DNA of 64,000 nt from Eptesicus fuscus (Eukaryota > Chordata > Mammalia > Chiroptera > Vespertilionidae): positions 77,147,557-77,211,556 of the forward strand of contig NC_072476.1 of the NCBI RefSeq assembly GCF_027574615.1, given 5' to 3'. Shown piece by piece: positions 12,901 to 26,589 of this stretch (the stretch's first letter is position 1; the number at the start of each line of letters is the position of its first letter). The notes under the pieces are model-generated. The model was not told where the DNA came from and did no database searches. It saw nothing but the letters and a program-made list of their open reading frames with translations. Both the position numbers and the translations under genes were made by a program.

Positions 12901-15011
12901 GGCCACCACTTCCTATTATTTATTGAGTACCGGCTTTGAGAATCTGTGATGGCTTTAGCACATGACCTCTGGAGAGAGAAGCTCATCCTGCCCGTTCCCT
13001 CGCACCCCCCACTGCACTCTGAGGTGATGCAGTGTGGTCTGCCTGCAGGGCCCCGCAGTCCGCCGGCCCCTAGCGTTTGTCTCAGGGCAGGCTTCTTTTT
13101 CTCCCTCTGCCTCAGCCTGGAAATAGGACAAAGTGAGGTAATGCAGGTAGAGCACGCAGCGCGGTGCCCGGCACAAAGCAAATGCCCAAAACATGCCAGC
13201 AAACATATCAGTAAAGAATCCTGTTGAAGAAATGTCAGACTTTTCATCTCGGAGGTAAATCATTTCATCTTATATGTATTTAAGAAAAGAAAAAGATAGC
13301 ATCCGGAAGCAATGAACTAAAAACATAAAGACACTGCAAATACAACCTTTTAGCAAATCAAAAATTCATGTAATCACCCCGCCACAAGCCCATAACTGAG
13401 AGGTCCTGAGTAAGATAACAAAATACATCAAAACCTGCCCTGCCTTTGCCTAAAGCATTCAATATCAACTCTGTGAGGTGGATTTTCTGGGAAATGGCTA
13501 AAACCAATCAGTAGTGGTTTCTTCTTTTCAACTGCTATACACAAAAGACTTTCCCCCCTTCGTTTTAAGAAGCTTTAATGACTGCAACTATTAACCCCAC
13601 CCTCTCCATTTCCTTCTTTTGGAAATTATACATGAATGTGAGACAACATAATCTGAAGATTACTGACTACATTTGCTGGGATATACGATTTAAAACGTTT
13701 CAAAATGTGCACTAAACAGAGCATATTGACACTGGCAAAGCATGGTCCCAAGGGATCCTCTGAATCAAGAGCCTCGCAGGCAAACGCCTCAGCTATATTT
13801 TAAATGTGTTCTAGAAAATGGACTGAGTGGGAGTTGCCTGAGAGGTGGGAGGACATGATTTTTCATATTTTGGGAAAATATTGTGAAACTGACCCCATGC
13901 TTCCCTTCTAGAGTATATGAAAGGCAGCTAGTCTCACAACTAGACTGAAACTAACCCTCCCCCCACCAACAAAACCCAAACAAATATTTTCACCCTTAGA
14001 GTTAAAGAATATAAATTACTCAAAATATTAAAAGGATGTAACAACTTGGCTGCAACTCACCAAAAGCAGTCAGGGGAATGAAACTGGTTAACGGGGACAA
14101 TGCACTTATTCGGTCACACTGCCACCAGACCGGCAGGGAGCCTGCTGCCTCGGCTCCGGAACCTGGCAAAGGAAGCCAGAGCAAGCACCCTGCACACCTT
14201 GTGAAACCTTCCCTGCATGCGGGCCAGAGTTAGACGATTCCAGTTCCGGAAGAGCTGGAGAGAGAGAGATGGTCTGACAAGAAACTGGAGTTTTAACCTA
14301 AACAACTGTGACTATTTTTCTCCAGTGTGTTTAAACTTCCTCTAAATGTTCAAGCTGACCAGGTTTCTCAAGTTTCCCTTAAAGGGAAGATTAGACCACA
14401 AATGACAGTTACAATATAACTGTACATGTAACTACAAACAATGACGGCTAGTAAAGTAGCGAGTTAGAACTAGCTCTCAGTCCTTTAAAACTGATCTTAG
14501 TGCAATAGCACCTTCAATTATAAAGGTTCAGTGGGATAATTAACTCATCAATGACTTTTCTAAATTGCTTTATATACTGGACTATCAGATATGTTTATAT
14601 ATAACATTATATATAATATTAGAAACATGAGAGAGACTGAGAGAGAGAGAGAAGCACAAACTTGAACCATTTAAGGCCCCCTAGGTTCCAACATGCCTTT
14701 AAAGTAATCATCTCTTCCCAGCCTGTTGCTCCGATAAGGTTCTTTTGTTGGAAGGAAGAGTAACTTGCTTCATTCTCCTTAGTTGTTTCTGGGGTCTATT
14801 TCCTGAGAGTGGATAAATCTTACTGTTTAACTCATTTTCAAATATCAGGCTGCATCGTAAGTCCCTGGCAAACAGGGATCATCTGCCTTTGGCTTAGGAA
14901 TGCCCTCCTGGCTGATGGGCTGTCCAGGAACAAAGCCGTGTCACACAGCACGAACGCCACCGCCAAGGGCGCTTTTGCACACAGTGTGGTACTGTTGCTT
15001 AAGCACACTGT

Positions 15012-15220
15012 GTCAAGAGTCAGGTGGTTTGGGGACAAATCCCAACTCCTCCACCAGCTGGGTGAGCTTAGGCCATTATTTAATTAAGCTTTAACTCTTT
15101 ATTTTTACAACAAGTATAATAACGAGGCCAATGCCACAGAATTCTTATGAAAAGTAACAAGTTAGTGCAGTAAAATATTACTACGGAACCTGACACAGAA
15201 CTAACATTTGTTGAACACAC
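15012..15220 (+). repeat. MIR SINE
   Basis: Sense-orientation MIR features: GAGTCAGGTGGTTTGGGGAC, AAATCCCAACTCCTCCACCAG, GGGTGAGCTTAGGCCATTA, then TACAACAAGTATAATAACGA and the 3' part CCTGACACAGAACTAACATT. Strongly diverged. Confidence 0.65.
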
Positions 15221-16719
15221 GGTTATAGATAGGTAAAAGTCCAGTTCTATATTTACGTATGCATACACATATGTAATACATATATTTATATACTTATATT
15301 TCTTTAAAGTTTTCATACACAGTATGCATATTCCCATGTCGATACTATTTTTACACTTCCTCTTGCTTTTTTTTTTTTTTGGAATATGCAGTGTATTTCT
15401 AAGTATTTGCAAAAATATATGCCTTACATAGTTTTATTCTTTTGCTAATTATTCTTTAAATTATTAAAAATAAATTATTTTTAACCTATGCTTTTCTAAT
15501 CTAATTAGAAAGTTTAGGAATGAAAAGACAACTTCTAAATCTTCCCAGGTGACACGAGAAGATGAACATGCCTTTCTGGGGGCTTATCAGGGAATGTCTC
15601 TCAACGGTCTTTCCATAGGAAATATAAAGCAGCAGCACAGTAAGCTCCTGAGTCACCATCTTTTTCCATAAAACTCTACTAAAGCAATCTACTACTTTTG
15701 CATTTACTGCAAAGGAGAAGGGAGCCTGAATTTTGTTCCTTGGTAGTTAATCAGATATTTTGACTGAATGTTTTAATAGTATTCTTATAGTTTTTTTTTA
15801 AAAAAATGCCAAAACACATCTAGAGGTGACCTCTCGTTGACTTCAATCAAACAACGTGGAGAACACTTTCAAATCTGTACACATGCACGCAAGCTAATTT
15901 TTATGTTGTTCTTTTCCACTTGATATGACTTCCTGTTTATCAACACTTTAAAATCACGTTAAAACTTCTATACAGCTACCATTTTTTCCCTTGTTTTTAT
16001 CTCTTTTTCTTTGGATTCTTGAAGAGCTTTATCTGCATTTCTCCTTTACAACACTAATTTTATTTTCAGCTGTGTTAATTCTACCCTTGGCTGCCTCTCA
16101 TATGGATTTTAATGTGCTATTACATTTTCAATCTTTATAATCATTCTTCTTAGGGTTTCATCCCATCCTATTGTCTTCTCAGCTCACAATCATCTATCTG
16201 CTTTCTGTCCCTCTTTAGTTAGGGCCACATCTTTTTTAGTAACGGATCATTGTTGGAGATCTGCTCTTCCTTCAAATCTTCATTATGGTCTCTCATTTCC
16301 TTTCTAGAACAACAATTTACAGTAGGCTGGGCTTTAGTTCTCCTGTTTATTGATCAGTAAACTAGGAGAGATCTACCCAGACCTGGTGCTTGCTCTGAAC
16401 TACTCTCGATCTACTTGGGTCACCTACAATACTACTTTTGTAGAGTAAGGTCCTCAGGATGTAATAGTAACATCCCACCCTCCCAGCTCTGCCTGGCTAT
16501 TCTGAGTTATATCCTTTAACTAAATAAAAAGGCACTATTGAGAGGGATGACAAAGAGGAAGGAAAGAGCTTTCTGAGGACAGCTGCCTAGGTTTTTGGAG
16601 GTTAAAGGCGGAGAGCTGAGGAGCAGATGGCTTTGGCTTTGCCTAACTGTTTTCAGGTGATCAAAACTTGTTCTGTGTTTTTAAACCGGGCTCCTGGAGT
16701 TCACTGTAACTGTTTAGAG

Positions 16720-16788
16720 CAGCGGTTGCCAACCTTTCAGACCTCATGGATCACCAGTGGTCCGCGGACCACTGGTTGGCGACCACTG
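16720..16788. mobile_element. 69-bp hAT MITE with perfect 8-bp target-site duplication
   Basis: Starts CAGCGGTTGCCAACC and ends GGTTGGCGACCACTG, near-complementary ends. Exact GTTTAGAG copies flank it (16712-16719 and 16789-16796). The centre is the palindrome CCAGTGGTCCGCGGACCACTGG, so most of the element folds as one hairpin. Termini and duplication length fit the hAT superfamily, known to have been active in vesper bats. It has no coding capacity. Confidence 0.93.
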
Positions 16789-19700
16789 GTTTAGAGTAAG
16801 TGCCTTCCTCTCCCTTCTAGTGAGAAGTCTCAAGAGATCGTGTCAGGACTACCAGGCAGAGACCTTTTACAATCAGGAAATATTTAAATAAGTTTCTTTT
16901 TCAACTGAAAAAAAAAACAAAACAAAAAACATAAGCAATAATAAAAGCATCCAAGAAGTTTTGCATTTGAAAGACCATCTCTGTGCAATGTCACACTGTC
17001 CCTTTAAACACCTAGAAATAAAATTCACCTGTGCCTTCCACTTGCCATCATCCACCCTCTTGTCCTTGGAATTCAGGTAACAGAAACACAATGTTTATGT
17101 TATAAACTTGGCAGTGACTGACTGTTCTGAAAAACGAAGTTTGACATTCAAAGGAATTTAGCCATTTCGCTAGTCTTTTTAAAATGGCGTTTACTGCTAA
17201 CTTTGACAGAACTCAGGTATAAGCCTTCCCATTCATTTGGGCCAACTTGAGATTTCTTGTACTTACGGATTTCAAGAAACCGCTATCCACATGCCAAAAC
17301 ACATAATTCTTATGCTGGACACCTTCAGCTCTTAGGCTTTTAAGCTGGAAATAACCACCCTATGTTCGGTTTTACTAAAAATTATATGATTATGAATCAG
17401 AAATAAGAAAATTTGAAACTCAGAGAAAGATTTGAAGCAGATATTTAACTTCTTCAAAAATAACAGAAATGGAGGAAAAATCATTTATCAATGGTATGTA
17501 ATTTTGGAATATCTAAATAAGGTATATTTCTTCCCAAGAAATATACACCCAAACTCTGTCTTAAGTTTCATGGCCTTTATCAGTCTCTTTATAATTCAAC
17601 CCTTTAATATATTTAGCAGACATAAGAAAATGTAAGTCATACATAAAGCAGAGGTAATGTGTTGTGTGTTTGTATGAATACAACAGCCAAAGAAACTCAG
17701 AAACAACAGATATAATTAAAGACTACCCAAACAGCAGAAACTATCTGGTTTTTTATAACTTCAGAAAGGACTGCTTAACAAAACCTACACAACAGACTGC
17801 TGGAGGGTTCTTGAACCCTCTGAATGTACCCCCTTCTTTTTAAATATTTACATAATCATTTGAGCTTACCTGTCTTAATCTGGAAAACTGTTATAAAAAT
17901 GCCACCTTTGCAGGGTGGCTGAGGATAAAAAGAAAAATATCTAAAATGTCTAGCAGAATGCTTGGCAAGCAGTAAGCTTGCAAATTTTTAAGGTACATTT
18001 TGAAAAAGGTGTTTTCAACATTTAAACAGACCCATGGGGAACTGCAGGACAATGACTATAATATATACTTTGATATGTTCTAACCAAATTCATTAAATCT
18101 CATTCCTTAGTACTTAGTAGGTATCCAGTATTATTTAGCAATAGAGTCATTCTACCCTCTTTGAATCTCTCTCCTTCAAAATGGAATATATCCCTTTTAC
18201 TACCTGGAAAAAAACATGGTAAGATTTAAGTTAACAATGCTGTGCAATATTATGAAATTATAGATATTCAACTATGTTTCTATAGTTAGGACACAGAGAT
18301 AGAAAGATATATTTCAAGTAACATGTTTACCAGTAAAGAAACAACATTCTTAAACATTAAAAATTATTTTAAAAAACAGGATAAAGTGTTTAATGCAGGT
18401 TCACAGTAGATTACCTCAATAATAACCTTAAGCAATTCTGAAAACTGCATTTTCTGAAACCCAGTCACAGGCTGGAACCAATGCTGACTTTTCTTACTAT
18501 CACATGGTACCATGTGCTGAGTCTGAGGGCACTTTGCCTCCTTAGGGTAAAGCTTTCAAGATGACGATAACCACCTCACAGTCCTACTGGCTTTACAATG
18601 TAACCTTGCCTAATGCCTATACTAATGTGTTATTTTAATACTTCTATCACAGGTACTTGAAGAGGTGTGAAAAACAAAACTACAACCTGAGTAGACACAT
18701 GTTACAACCATCACCCTCTACCTGCCTTGGAAAACTTAACAGGAAAAACACACAACAACAACAACAACCCCACTAGATAAATACTTAGGAACTCTTGACA
18801 GCATATCATGCCAACAAATTTAGTTACACCACACAGGTGCAGTACAAAGAAGACATTCCAGGAATATCTTTAATTTGCTCACGGACTGCAATGCAATGTG
18901 TGAACCTCAAAGAGTCTCAAACCGATTTAGATGTCGGAAGCTGCTGAGAGCCCACCAATGGAAGTAGAGCATAAATTCTCACAGTGGTGAACTATATCAT
19001 AAAGTCATACAGTGTGCACATCTGCAAAAACTTTTTGTACCAATTTGGCACTTTCATCAGCAATAATCTCATGGATCAATCGCCAATCAGATCTTGCAAT
19101 GAAGTCAGGTGAGAGCATCTGCCCAACCATCCCAGTTTGTTTCTCTCTATAAAACCCCTCCCTCTGGCTTCAGAGTTGCATTACTGGGAAAACACTACTA
19201 GTGAGAACTTAAATTTTCTGGGGTTTGTTTCTCTAAGAATTCTATGAGTAGAAATGGAGAAACTTTTGTTGACCATGTGTAAAAGGCTAAAGCAAAAATA
19301 TAGCCAAAATTCAAAAGAGGCAGTAGCTACTTACTTTACAATTAGAGGACACTGGGATTAGAAGGGTTAAGGAATTTACTGGAGGCAAAGCAGAGTGAAA
19401 TTTCTGACTCAAATAATATATCCCAGAGATTTATATTTCACAAATACCTACATCTTTACTACCTTGGATATCAGATTTGATCATCAAATTACAAAGAGTC
19501 TCCTACAATACAGTATAATAAATTCACACTTGGAACTTCAATATGCCTCAGACTATGACAGGACAGGAGAACCTACAGGCATTGCATAATACATGCTGCT
19601 AACTGAGAACCGATTAATAGATGAGCACACACACCTCCAAGCAAGAAAGAGTCCAGAGAAGGTATTCCTGAAAATGATAGCCATACTTTAGGTGGCATAA

Positions 19701-20056
19701 AAACACTGGGAGAAAGTTCTGCATGCAGTGAAACAGAAAGATCTGCTGCTTGTTTGTTGTAAACACAAAGTTGTATTTTATCACAATACTTTAACAATGT
19801 ATACTATATGAAATTATCATGGTAGAAACAAAATACCATGGTCCTTCACATAAATTAGTAAGTAGGAATAACACATTTACAAAGTACTCTGAAAATATTT
19901 TGTTAAACTTGACACTTTAGGGAAATTGTACCCAAGTAATTCAAATAAAGCCAATGTCTAGTTCCCTTTGACCTCCTCCATTTAGATTAGTATAATTAAA
20001 AGTCTAAAAACTGTTTTGATATTGAATGCTATAAACTCAATCAAGACCTCAAAACA

Positions 20057-20431
20057 TTCTATATAATAAAAGGCTAATATGCAGATCGACCGAATGGTGG
20101 AAGGACTGGTTGCTATGATGCACACTGACCACCAGGGGCAAATGCCCAATGCAGGAGCTACCCCCTGGTGGTCAGTGTGCTCCCACAGGAGGAGCCCTAC
20201 TCAGCCAGAAGCTGGGCTCACAGCTGGCGAGTGCAGCGGCAGTGTCAAGAGCCTCTCCCGCCTCCGTGGCAGCGCTAAGGATGTCTGACTGCCAGCTTAG
20301 GCCCTCTCCCTGCAGGGAGCAAGCCTAAGCCATCAGTTGGACATCCCCTGAGGGCTCTCTGATTGTGAGAGGATGCAGCCTGGTCTGAAGGACCACGCCC
20401 CCCGCACAAATTTCGGGCATCGGGCCTCTAT
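20057..20431 (+). mobile_element. HeliBat-type non-autonomous Helitron with internal 19-bp hairpin
   Basis: Begins TTCTATATAATAAAAGGC after an A and ends ATTTCGGGCATCGGGCCTCTA before T runs; the final G of the usual CTAG is lost. It shares AGCCAGAAGC..GGGCTCACAGCTGGCGAG with the 7.5-kb copy, so both belong to one subfamily. Arms at 20120-20138 and 20162-20180 are perfect inverted repeats around a 23-nt loop. Confidence 0.9.
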
Positions 20432-23093
20432 TTTAGATATAATCCATCATGCAATTATGCTTCTCATTTCTAGCTATCACACCAAGTTATTTTCTCCTAT
20501 TTCAGCCTTCAAACCAACTTTATGTCTTTCCTCATGGAAATTTGTTAGCAACAAAGACACACATAAGGGACAGCCAGCTGTACGGCTGACATCTGTTTTC
20601 TTTTACTAAGAAAAACATGGATATGTAAATGGCATCCTATACTTATTCTTACTTGACAGAGGTACAAAATTCTCCCCTTTTGGATGTTACTTAGCAGATG
20701 TAAGCACCATTTGTTGTTGAATTTCAGAATTTCAAATGTTTATTTTCTTAAACTCAGACTTACTGGGAAAGTGCTTATTAATCAGAATTTCTCCTGTTTT
20801 AGACAAAGATGCATTCACTTAGAAATCAGAAAAGACTGACATCAAAGTTATCAAAGAATTTATTGAAACTAAGCTAAAAAGAAAACACTTTTAGCATATA
20901 GAGTTCTACTTTTACAACAAAGACAATTTTATTAGAGTATCAACACTAGCTTGGTTGTAGGTAAACAAAATAGACTCATACCACTTACACAGCTCCTGTT
21001 GGAATCGGAGGTGTGAGGGCTCTACTTAGGTTGTACAGATGTGGATATTGGACCCTTTACTCATTTTGAAAAGAGAACAGAGAATGAAATCCTGAAAGTG
21101 TCTGAAGATATCTCACTTAAATAAGAAAATACATAATTTTCATACCACAAGCTGTAATTCTAAATGATACAGATCATGGTGGGCTAGCAGAAAGTTTTTC
21201 ATCAAATAATGTCTCATCTATAACCCTGCACTTAATTGTTACCACGAATCCAGGAAAGAGAAAGCCAGGTCCTTCCCTGGAGGTCAGAGGGCCAAGGGGA
21301 CCTCCCTACCCATTTGGGACTGCTTGCAAATTTCTAAGTGCTCCCAAAGTGAGACTTTCTCTGCTCGTCAATTTCTGTTTCAAATAACCCACCTGGACAT
21401 GTAAATTTTTCATTAAGGTTACGTCCCTGTCTCTTTCACATTTCTGTGAAAATAACTAAACCTAAAATTAACAGGAAAATGGCTTAAAAGTCAAGAATTT
21501 AGTAAAAAAAAAAAATGCTGGTTCTCAAGAGAAGAACTGTCATAACATGTAACTTAATACACGTGGAATATATTGTGGTCATCAGAGAAGAGGCTAGGAG
21601 CCTCTGATTTTATCAAAGCTAATTATTACCTTTGCTTTCTCCAGATGGACTTACTCTTTAATCAATTATATTGTTACATCTTTTGAAAAGGTGTTTCATT
21701 TTGTGCTAAAACAGAGGAAAAACACTTCTTATACCTGGGTGAACGAACCTTGCATTCTGATTCCCTTTTCTGGAGGCAGGGTTCAAAGGCCTCCCCGCTT
21801 CTCCCCCGCCCCCCGCATCTTCAAGTACCTGCCACCAGCCGGGCTTTCTCACAGAAGCACAGTGGTCAGTCCAGAGGGGGCAGCCGGCACCAGTCAGCTG
21901 TCTTACCCCATCGCTGGGGGCTTTAACAACGCAATCCTCCAACTTCTCAGCAGTCTCCCGTAAGTGGGAGAAAAGGTGAGGAAAGCTATGACAAGGCATG
22001 TTCTGAACTAAACAGGATACATAAAGGCAGGAGTTTGTGAAGCAAAGCAAATTACTTTCACAGAGTCTATTTCTGTGAAGGACAGTGACACGTTATGACC
22101 GCAGGGCCCGGCAAAGGTGTGTAATGTGGGATCAGGTCGCCGTCTTCTGTGACCTCTGTGCAGTGTCTTCAATTTATGTGATTTATTTCAGTCTTGCTTT
22201 CTGGATGGGAAATGACAACCATGGAGGGTCGGATGCTGAGTGTGAAAATGTAAAAATAGCATGGCTGGGGAAGCCATGAAAAGCAAACACAAATTGGTCT
22301 TTTCTTTTACTGTTTAGAAAGAATTTTGATCAAAATTTAAGCTTTATATTTTATGTGTGAAACCTGGAACCCACCGTCAGAGTCAGAAGTGGGAGCTTGG
22401 GAGGAGTGTGTGGATGGGGAACAGAAATGGGTTATGAACTCAGATTCGTAAGTGACCTCTCAAATTAGCCGATTTCCATGTTCTATACAAACTAACCTGG
22501 CCATAGAACCTCACCAGTCTAAATATTCTGCCTTCGCATGGATTTAGTTAAAGGATCTCAAAATGCCGTCTTAAGGAGTACCCCACTGGACAGCTTACTT
22601 ATGAAAGGAAGAAATACATTTTCATTCCCCGATCTCTGAATCCCCACCTCCTTTAACTCACTTCCTTGTGTGTGAGAGGAAATAGGGAACCAGGGTTGAA
22701 TGGGGTTGTGTGCATGGGAATAAAATGCCACTGTCTGAGCAGCCTAAGGCAGACAGGGCTGAAGTATTTATTTGAATAGGATGTCTCTCCTAAGGGGCAG
22801 GAAACACCCATCAACATCCTTCACCTGCACAAAACATGGAAGAGGCTCTCTCCAAAGGCAGCAAAATGGGGCTTTTACTGGGTTGTGGGAAAATGAAATG
22901 TGACCCTCATGCAAAGGGAAGGAGATAAAAGGAGGGGAGAGAGGGCAAAAAACCTGTGCCTGGGGACACTCGCTGACCTTGACACATGTTCTACTCACTT
23001 TAAGTGGCAGACAGAAAGCACCATCGGCTTAACACACTTTCCCATCAACAGAACTACCTGTCCTAACCATGGGATGGAAAATAACAGTTCTGG

Positions 23094-23369
23094 CCCTAGC
23101 TGGTTCAGCCCAGTGAATAGAGCGTCGACCTGCAGACCAAAGGGTCCCAGGTTGGATTCCCCCTGTCAAGGGCATGTACCTTAGTTGCAGGCTCCTCCCC
23201 AGCCTGGGCCCTGGTCAAGGCTTGTGCAGGAGGCAACCAACTGATGTGTTGCTCTCTGTCTTTCCCTCTCTTCCACTCTCCCTAAAAAAACCAATGAAAA
23301 AATATCCTCTGGTGAGGAGACAAGAAGAGGAAAAGGAAAAGGAAAAGGAAAAGGAAAAGGAAAAGGAAA
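23094..23369 (+). mobile_element. Ves-type SINE with expanded (GGAAAA)n tail
   Basis: The head CCCTAGCTGGTTCAG and the body (GGGTCCCAGGTTGGATTCC, GTTGCAGGCTCCTCCCC, GGAGGCAACCAACTGATGTG, CTCTCTGTCTTTCCCTCTC) are classic vespertilionid SINE sequence. The tail is replaced by a (GGAAAA)n array at about 23323-23370. AGTTCTGG repeats at 23086-23093 and 23370-23377 look like an imperfect target duplication. The open frame of Glu-Lys repeats across the tail is not a gene. Confidence 0.9.
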
Positions 23370-23574
23370 AGTTCTGGAGACACAGCAGGCAATGGTCAAA
23401 GCCAAGACTGCAAGATACCTCGGATGTGAATGATGCCAAGAACAAATAAACTGTGATTTCAAAAACAGGAATGGGCTGTCATAGGCCCATGTGCGTGCAC
23501 ATGACATACAACACACGTGGCTAATTTCAAGTCACATGGTCATGAAATAGTTAAATGTTGGGCTTAATCACAAG

Positions 23575-23735
23575 CATTTTATCCACTTGCAGAGAACCTA
23601 CTGTATTTTTCTAGATACTTGGGATGATGGACAGACAACTGAGGTCGCTGCCCTCATGGAGCTTATAATCTACCACAGGGAACAGATAAGACATAGTCAA
23701 CATGTAAGTAAATTAGGAGTTTAGATAATAAATGC
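23575..23735 (+). repeat. ancient mammal-wide repeat, family uncertain
   Basis: The segment with GCCCTCATGGAGCTTATAATC followed by an A/T-rich stretch resembles a widely dispersed old mammalian repeat, probably L2/MIR-related. I cannot assign the family with confidence. Confidence 0.4.
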
Positions 23736-24780
23736 TTTGCAAAAGCAGAGGACTCTCTGGTCCGCAGGCGGACTCAGAAGGGCAGGCGGCTACGTGACTA
23801 AGGTGAGCAGAGCCAGCCTCCATGAGAAGGATTTGAGCAAGGTGGGAGAGTGGACTGGGTAAAGGGATGTCTGAGAAAGGGTGTCCCAGCAGAAAGGACA
23901 AAACACAGCCCTGAGGTGGGAGGGGGTGGGAGAGGGCATCAGAGGGCAAACTGCCTCTCTTGAGTCTTGATTTCATCTTTCATCCATGCTTCATAGTACA
24001 AAACAGGGATGCAGTTCATGTTTACTGAATTATTTAAATTCCAATAAATATAAGATTACCCAGTACACACAAAATTAATCCAAACTACAGGCTAGGGCTT
24101 TGTAAGAAAACTGTACACAAAATATATTGGTGGAACATACCTTTTCCTGAGAGGAGGTGAACATCAGATTTTCAAAAGGGCTTTTTTTACTCTTTTCCCT
24201 TCTAAAAGTTACTTATCACAGCTTTGTTTCCAGGAACATACAAGGAAAGTGGAAAAGCTGGTTCTATTATATAAGGAGGAATCCTTCACAAAGAGTCTAC
24301 TTTTGGCCAGAGTCTGATGACATCTTTCTTTTAAACACAGTAGGTGGCAAGCACAGGGTACGAGGAGCATGTGGTCGGCAGGCAGGCAGGCCGGAGCACC
24401 CTATGTCCCCCTTGCCCATCATGGGAGTGTGCAAAACTGCCCACAGGACACTCTTGCAACAAGAAGGACTTGCATGGAGACCTGAGACCTCAGGGGTCAA
24501 TTCTAATAGCATAAAGGCAGTCAAACACGAAAAACAGGCTGAGTCACATGGGGGGAGAAAAAGGGAAAAAAAGGACTCAAGAATTCAGTTACAATAAGAA
24601 CTATCCTTTCCACCTCCACAGAACATTGTCACTGCAAAAGGTTTTCAAATAAATACACTCTCAGGCAAAAGAAATCAGAGTCCCATAGCTTTCAACGTCT
24701 AACTTTGTCCTTACAACTACTTTCCATGTCAATTGGACATGCAACTAGTAGGAGTTACTGAATTCTCATTTTACAAAAAT

Positions 24781-25018
24781 TGCATTTATTTACTTATTTA
24801 TTTAAATTTTTATGTACTGATTTTTAGAGAGAAAGAGAAGAAGAGAGAGGGAGAGAGAGGGGTCCGGGGGAGAGAGACAGTGAGAAACCAATTAGTTGTT
24901 CCACTTATTTATGCATTCATTGGTTGATTCTTGTATGTGCCCTGATGGGGCATCTAACCCACCACCTTGGCATATCCAGACTAAGCTCTAACCAATGGAG
25001 TATTCAGCCAGGGCAGGA
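24781..25018 (-). mobile_element. older Ves-like SINE, full length but diverged
   Basis: On the minus strand it starts TGCCCTGGCTGAATACTCC, continues through a degraded tRNA-like head, then a (CTCTC)n-rich body (24830-24880) and a TTATTTAAATAAATAAG-like tail. More diverged than the copies at 38.8 and 60.4 kb; no clear target duplication was found. Confidence 0.75.
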
Positions 25019-25534
25019 ATCATAGTTAAGTGAGAATACAAGATTAACAGTCTAGAAAATTGAATGTTTAGTACTACATTCCCTGCCCAACCCCCCAAAC
25101 ACTGCCTTTTCAATCTCTCCTTTATTCCCAATTTCTCATTTATATTCAGGCCTGTTCTTTCTAATACTTTAATGCACATTATCATGGGTCTCATTTTAAA
25201 GTTCTGCTAAAAATTTCCACTTTACTCTACATTTCTATGACTTAAAAAAATAAAAAAGCTGTTAAAATTTTCAATTGTCACCATATTACATGAGAAAGCA
25301 TTATAAAAGAGCTTAGGACCTAAAAAGAGGAAAACATTTTTCTTAAAAGACTTGCTTTTCTGTATACTATATCCAAATAAAGTTACACCTGATAGCAATT
25401 ATCAAGTGCAATTTTGTTTAGAAATTACTTTTACAAAATCTTTTTGTCATTAATATTGACAAAATACCCCTTTCCACCTTTTAAATATTCTTTTCTAATC
25501 CAGTTCAGATATTTTTATGGTTCTGTAATCTTTT

Positions 25535-25767
25535 TTTATATGTATATTTTTATTGATTTCAGAAAAGAAGGGAGAGGGGGAGGGAGGGACAGAGGGAGGA
25601 ACACATCAGTGATAAGAGAGAATCATTGATCAGCTGCCTCCTGCACACACCCCTCACAGGGGATCAGGCTGCAACCTGGGCATGTGCCCTGACCCGAATC
25701 AAACTGTGACCTCCTGGTTCATAGGTCGACGCGCAACCACTGAGCCTGGTACAGCAGCTGGGCAGTC
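25535..25767 (-). mobile_element. Ves-type SINE
   Basis: Reverse-oriented SINE with head GCCCAGCTGCTG..CAGGCTCAGTGG, a GGTCACAGTTTGATTCGGGT B-box segment, GCCCAGGTTGCAGCCTGATC and an AATAAAAATATA tail. CTGTAATCTTTT (25523-25534 and 25768-25779) is an exact 12-bp target duplication. Confidence 0.88.
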
Positions 25768-25914
25768 CTGTAATCTTTTGTATTCTGGGATAAATTAAAT
25801 TGTTTTCCCTCTTGTATTAGCTTACTTATAAGGACCTGTTTCTAACTAATAAAACAAAAATTCAAATTAAAAATAAGTAATTTGGTGGAAAAAAAACAAT
25901 TACGTATGGTTTTT

Positions 25915-26152
25915 GCCATACATAGTCTTGGAGAGAGAAAAAAGATTACACAAAGGAGAAAAAAAAAATGCTTGAAATTGACAAAGCCGATAACAGCAAA
26001 GCTGAGTAAAAGGCTTGCCTCTGTATGAAACTGAACAGAAACAATCAATCAAACAAACCAAAAAACAAAACCCTTAAATGAGCAGCTGTGCACAAAGCCC
26101 AAATGTGGACCATCTCCAATAATCAATGAGAAGTTTCCGAATCAAGGTGGTT
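25915..26152. repeat. local duplication, copy A (partner at 26590-26812)
   Basis: Shares an ordered series of near-identical blocks with the partner about 660 bp away: GTCTTGG..AAGATTACACAA, AAAAAATGCTTGAAATT, AACAGCAAAGCTGAGT, GTGAAACTGAACAGAAACAA-like and ATCAATGAGAAGTTTCCGA-like segments. Copy-specific indels indicate age. It matches no repeat family I know. Confidence 0.85.
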
Positions 26153-26589
26153 CAACACCTTTTGTCAACACCTCGGCTGACAAAATGTGTGTGGGTCTAG
26201 ATTTTGATTCACCTGAAAAATTAAGTCTTGGCTTTTGAAATGTATAGTAAAACATATTTGGACATATTTTACAATAAATACGGTGTAATGTTCATGAAAC
26301 AAGTACCTCTTTTGGGTCAGGTGGGAGAGGGAAAAGGTATCCTTAGGAAGTTCTTTGACTTTTACAAAATATTCCCAACCCTATTATAAATAGCTACGCT
26401 AAAAGGCAGCTATTTACCCTTACATCCTGCTTCTTTATTCTCATTACCTCATTCATTTTTTGCTAGAACAAGCCAACACCAAAGAAAGCATAACAGTATC
26501 GAAATCTCTTCCAGAAATACATTGCCATGCTGCAGCCAGTTCTATTGTAACCACTGCCACCGAGTCCACCCATTCTAAGCATACCTTTC

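Noticed and set aside
23174..23449. Glu-Lys repeat protein
   Set aside because: Direct translation of the (GGAAAA)n tail of a Ves SINE.
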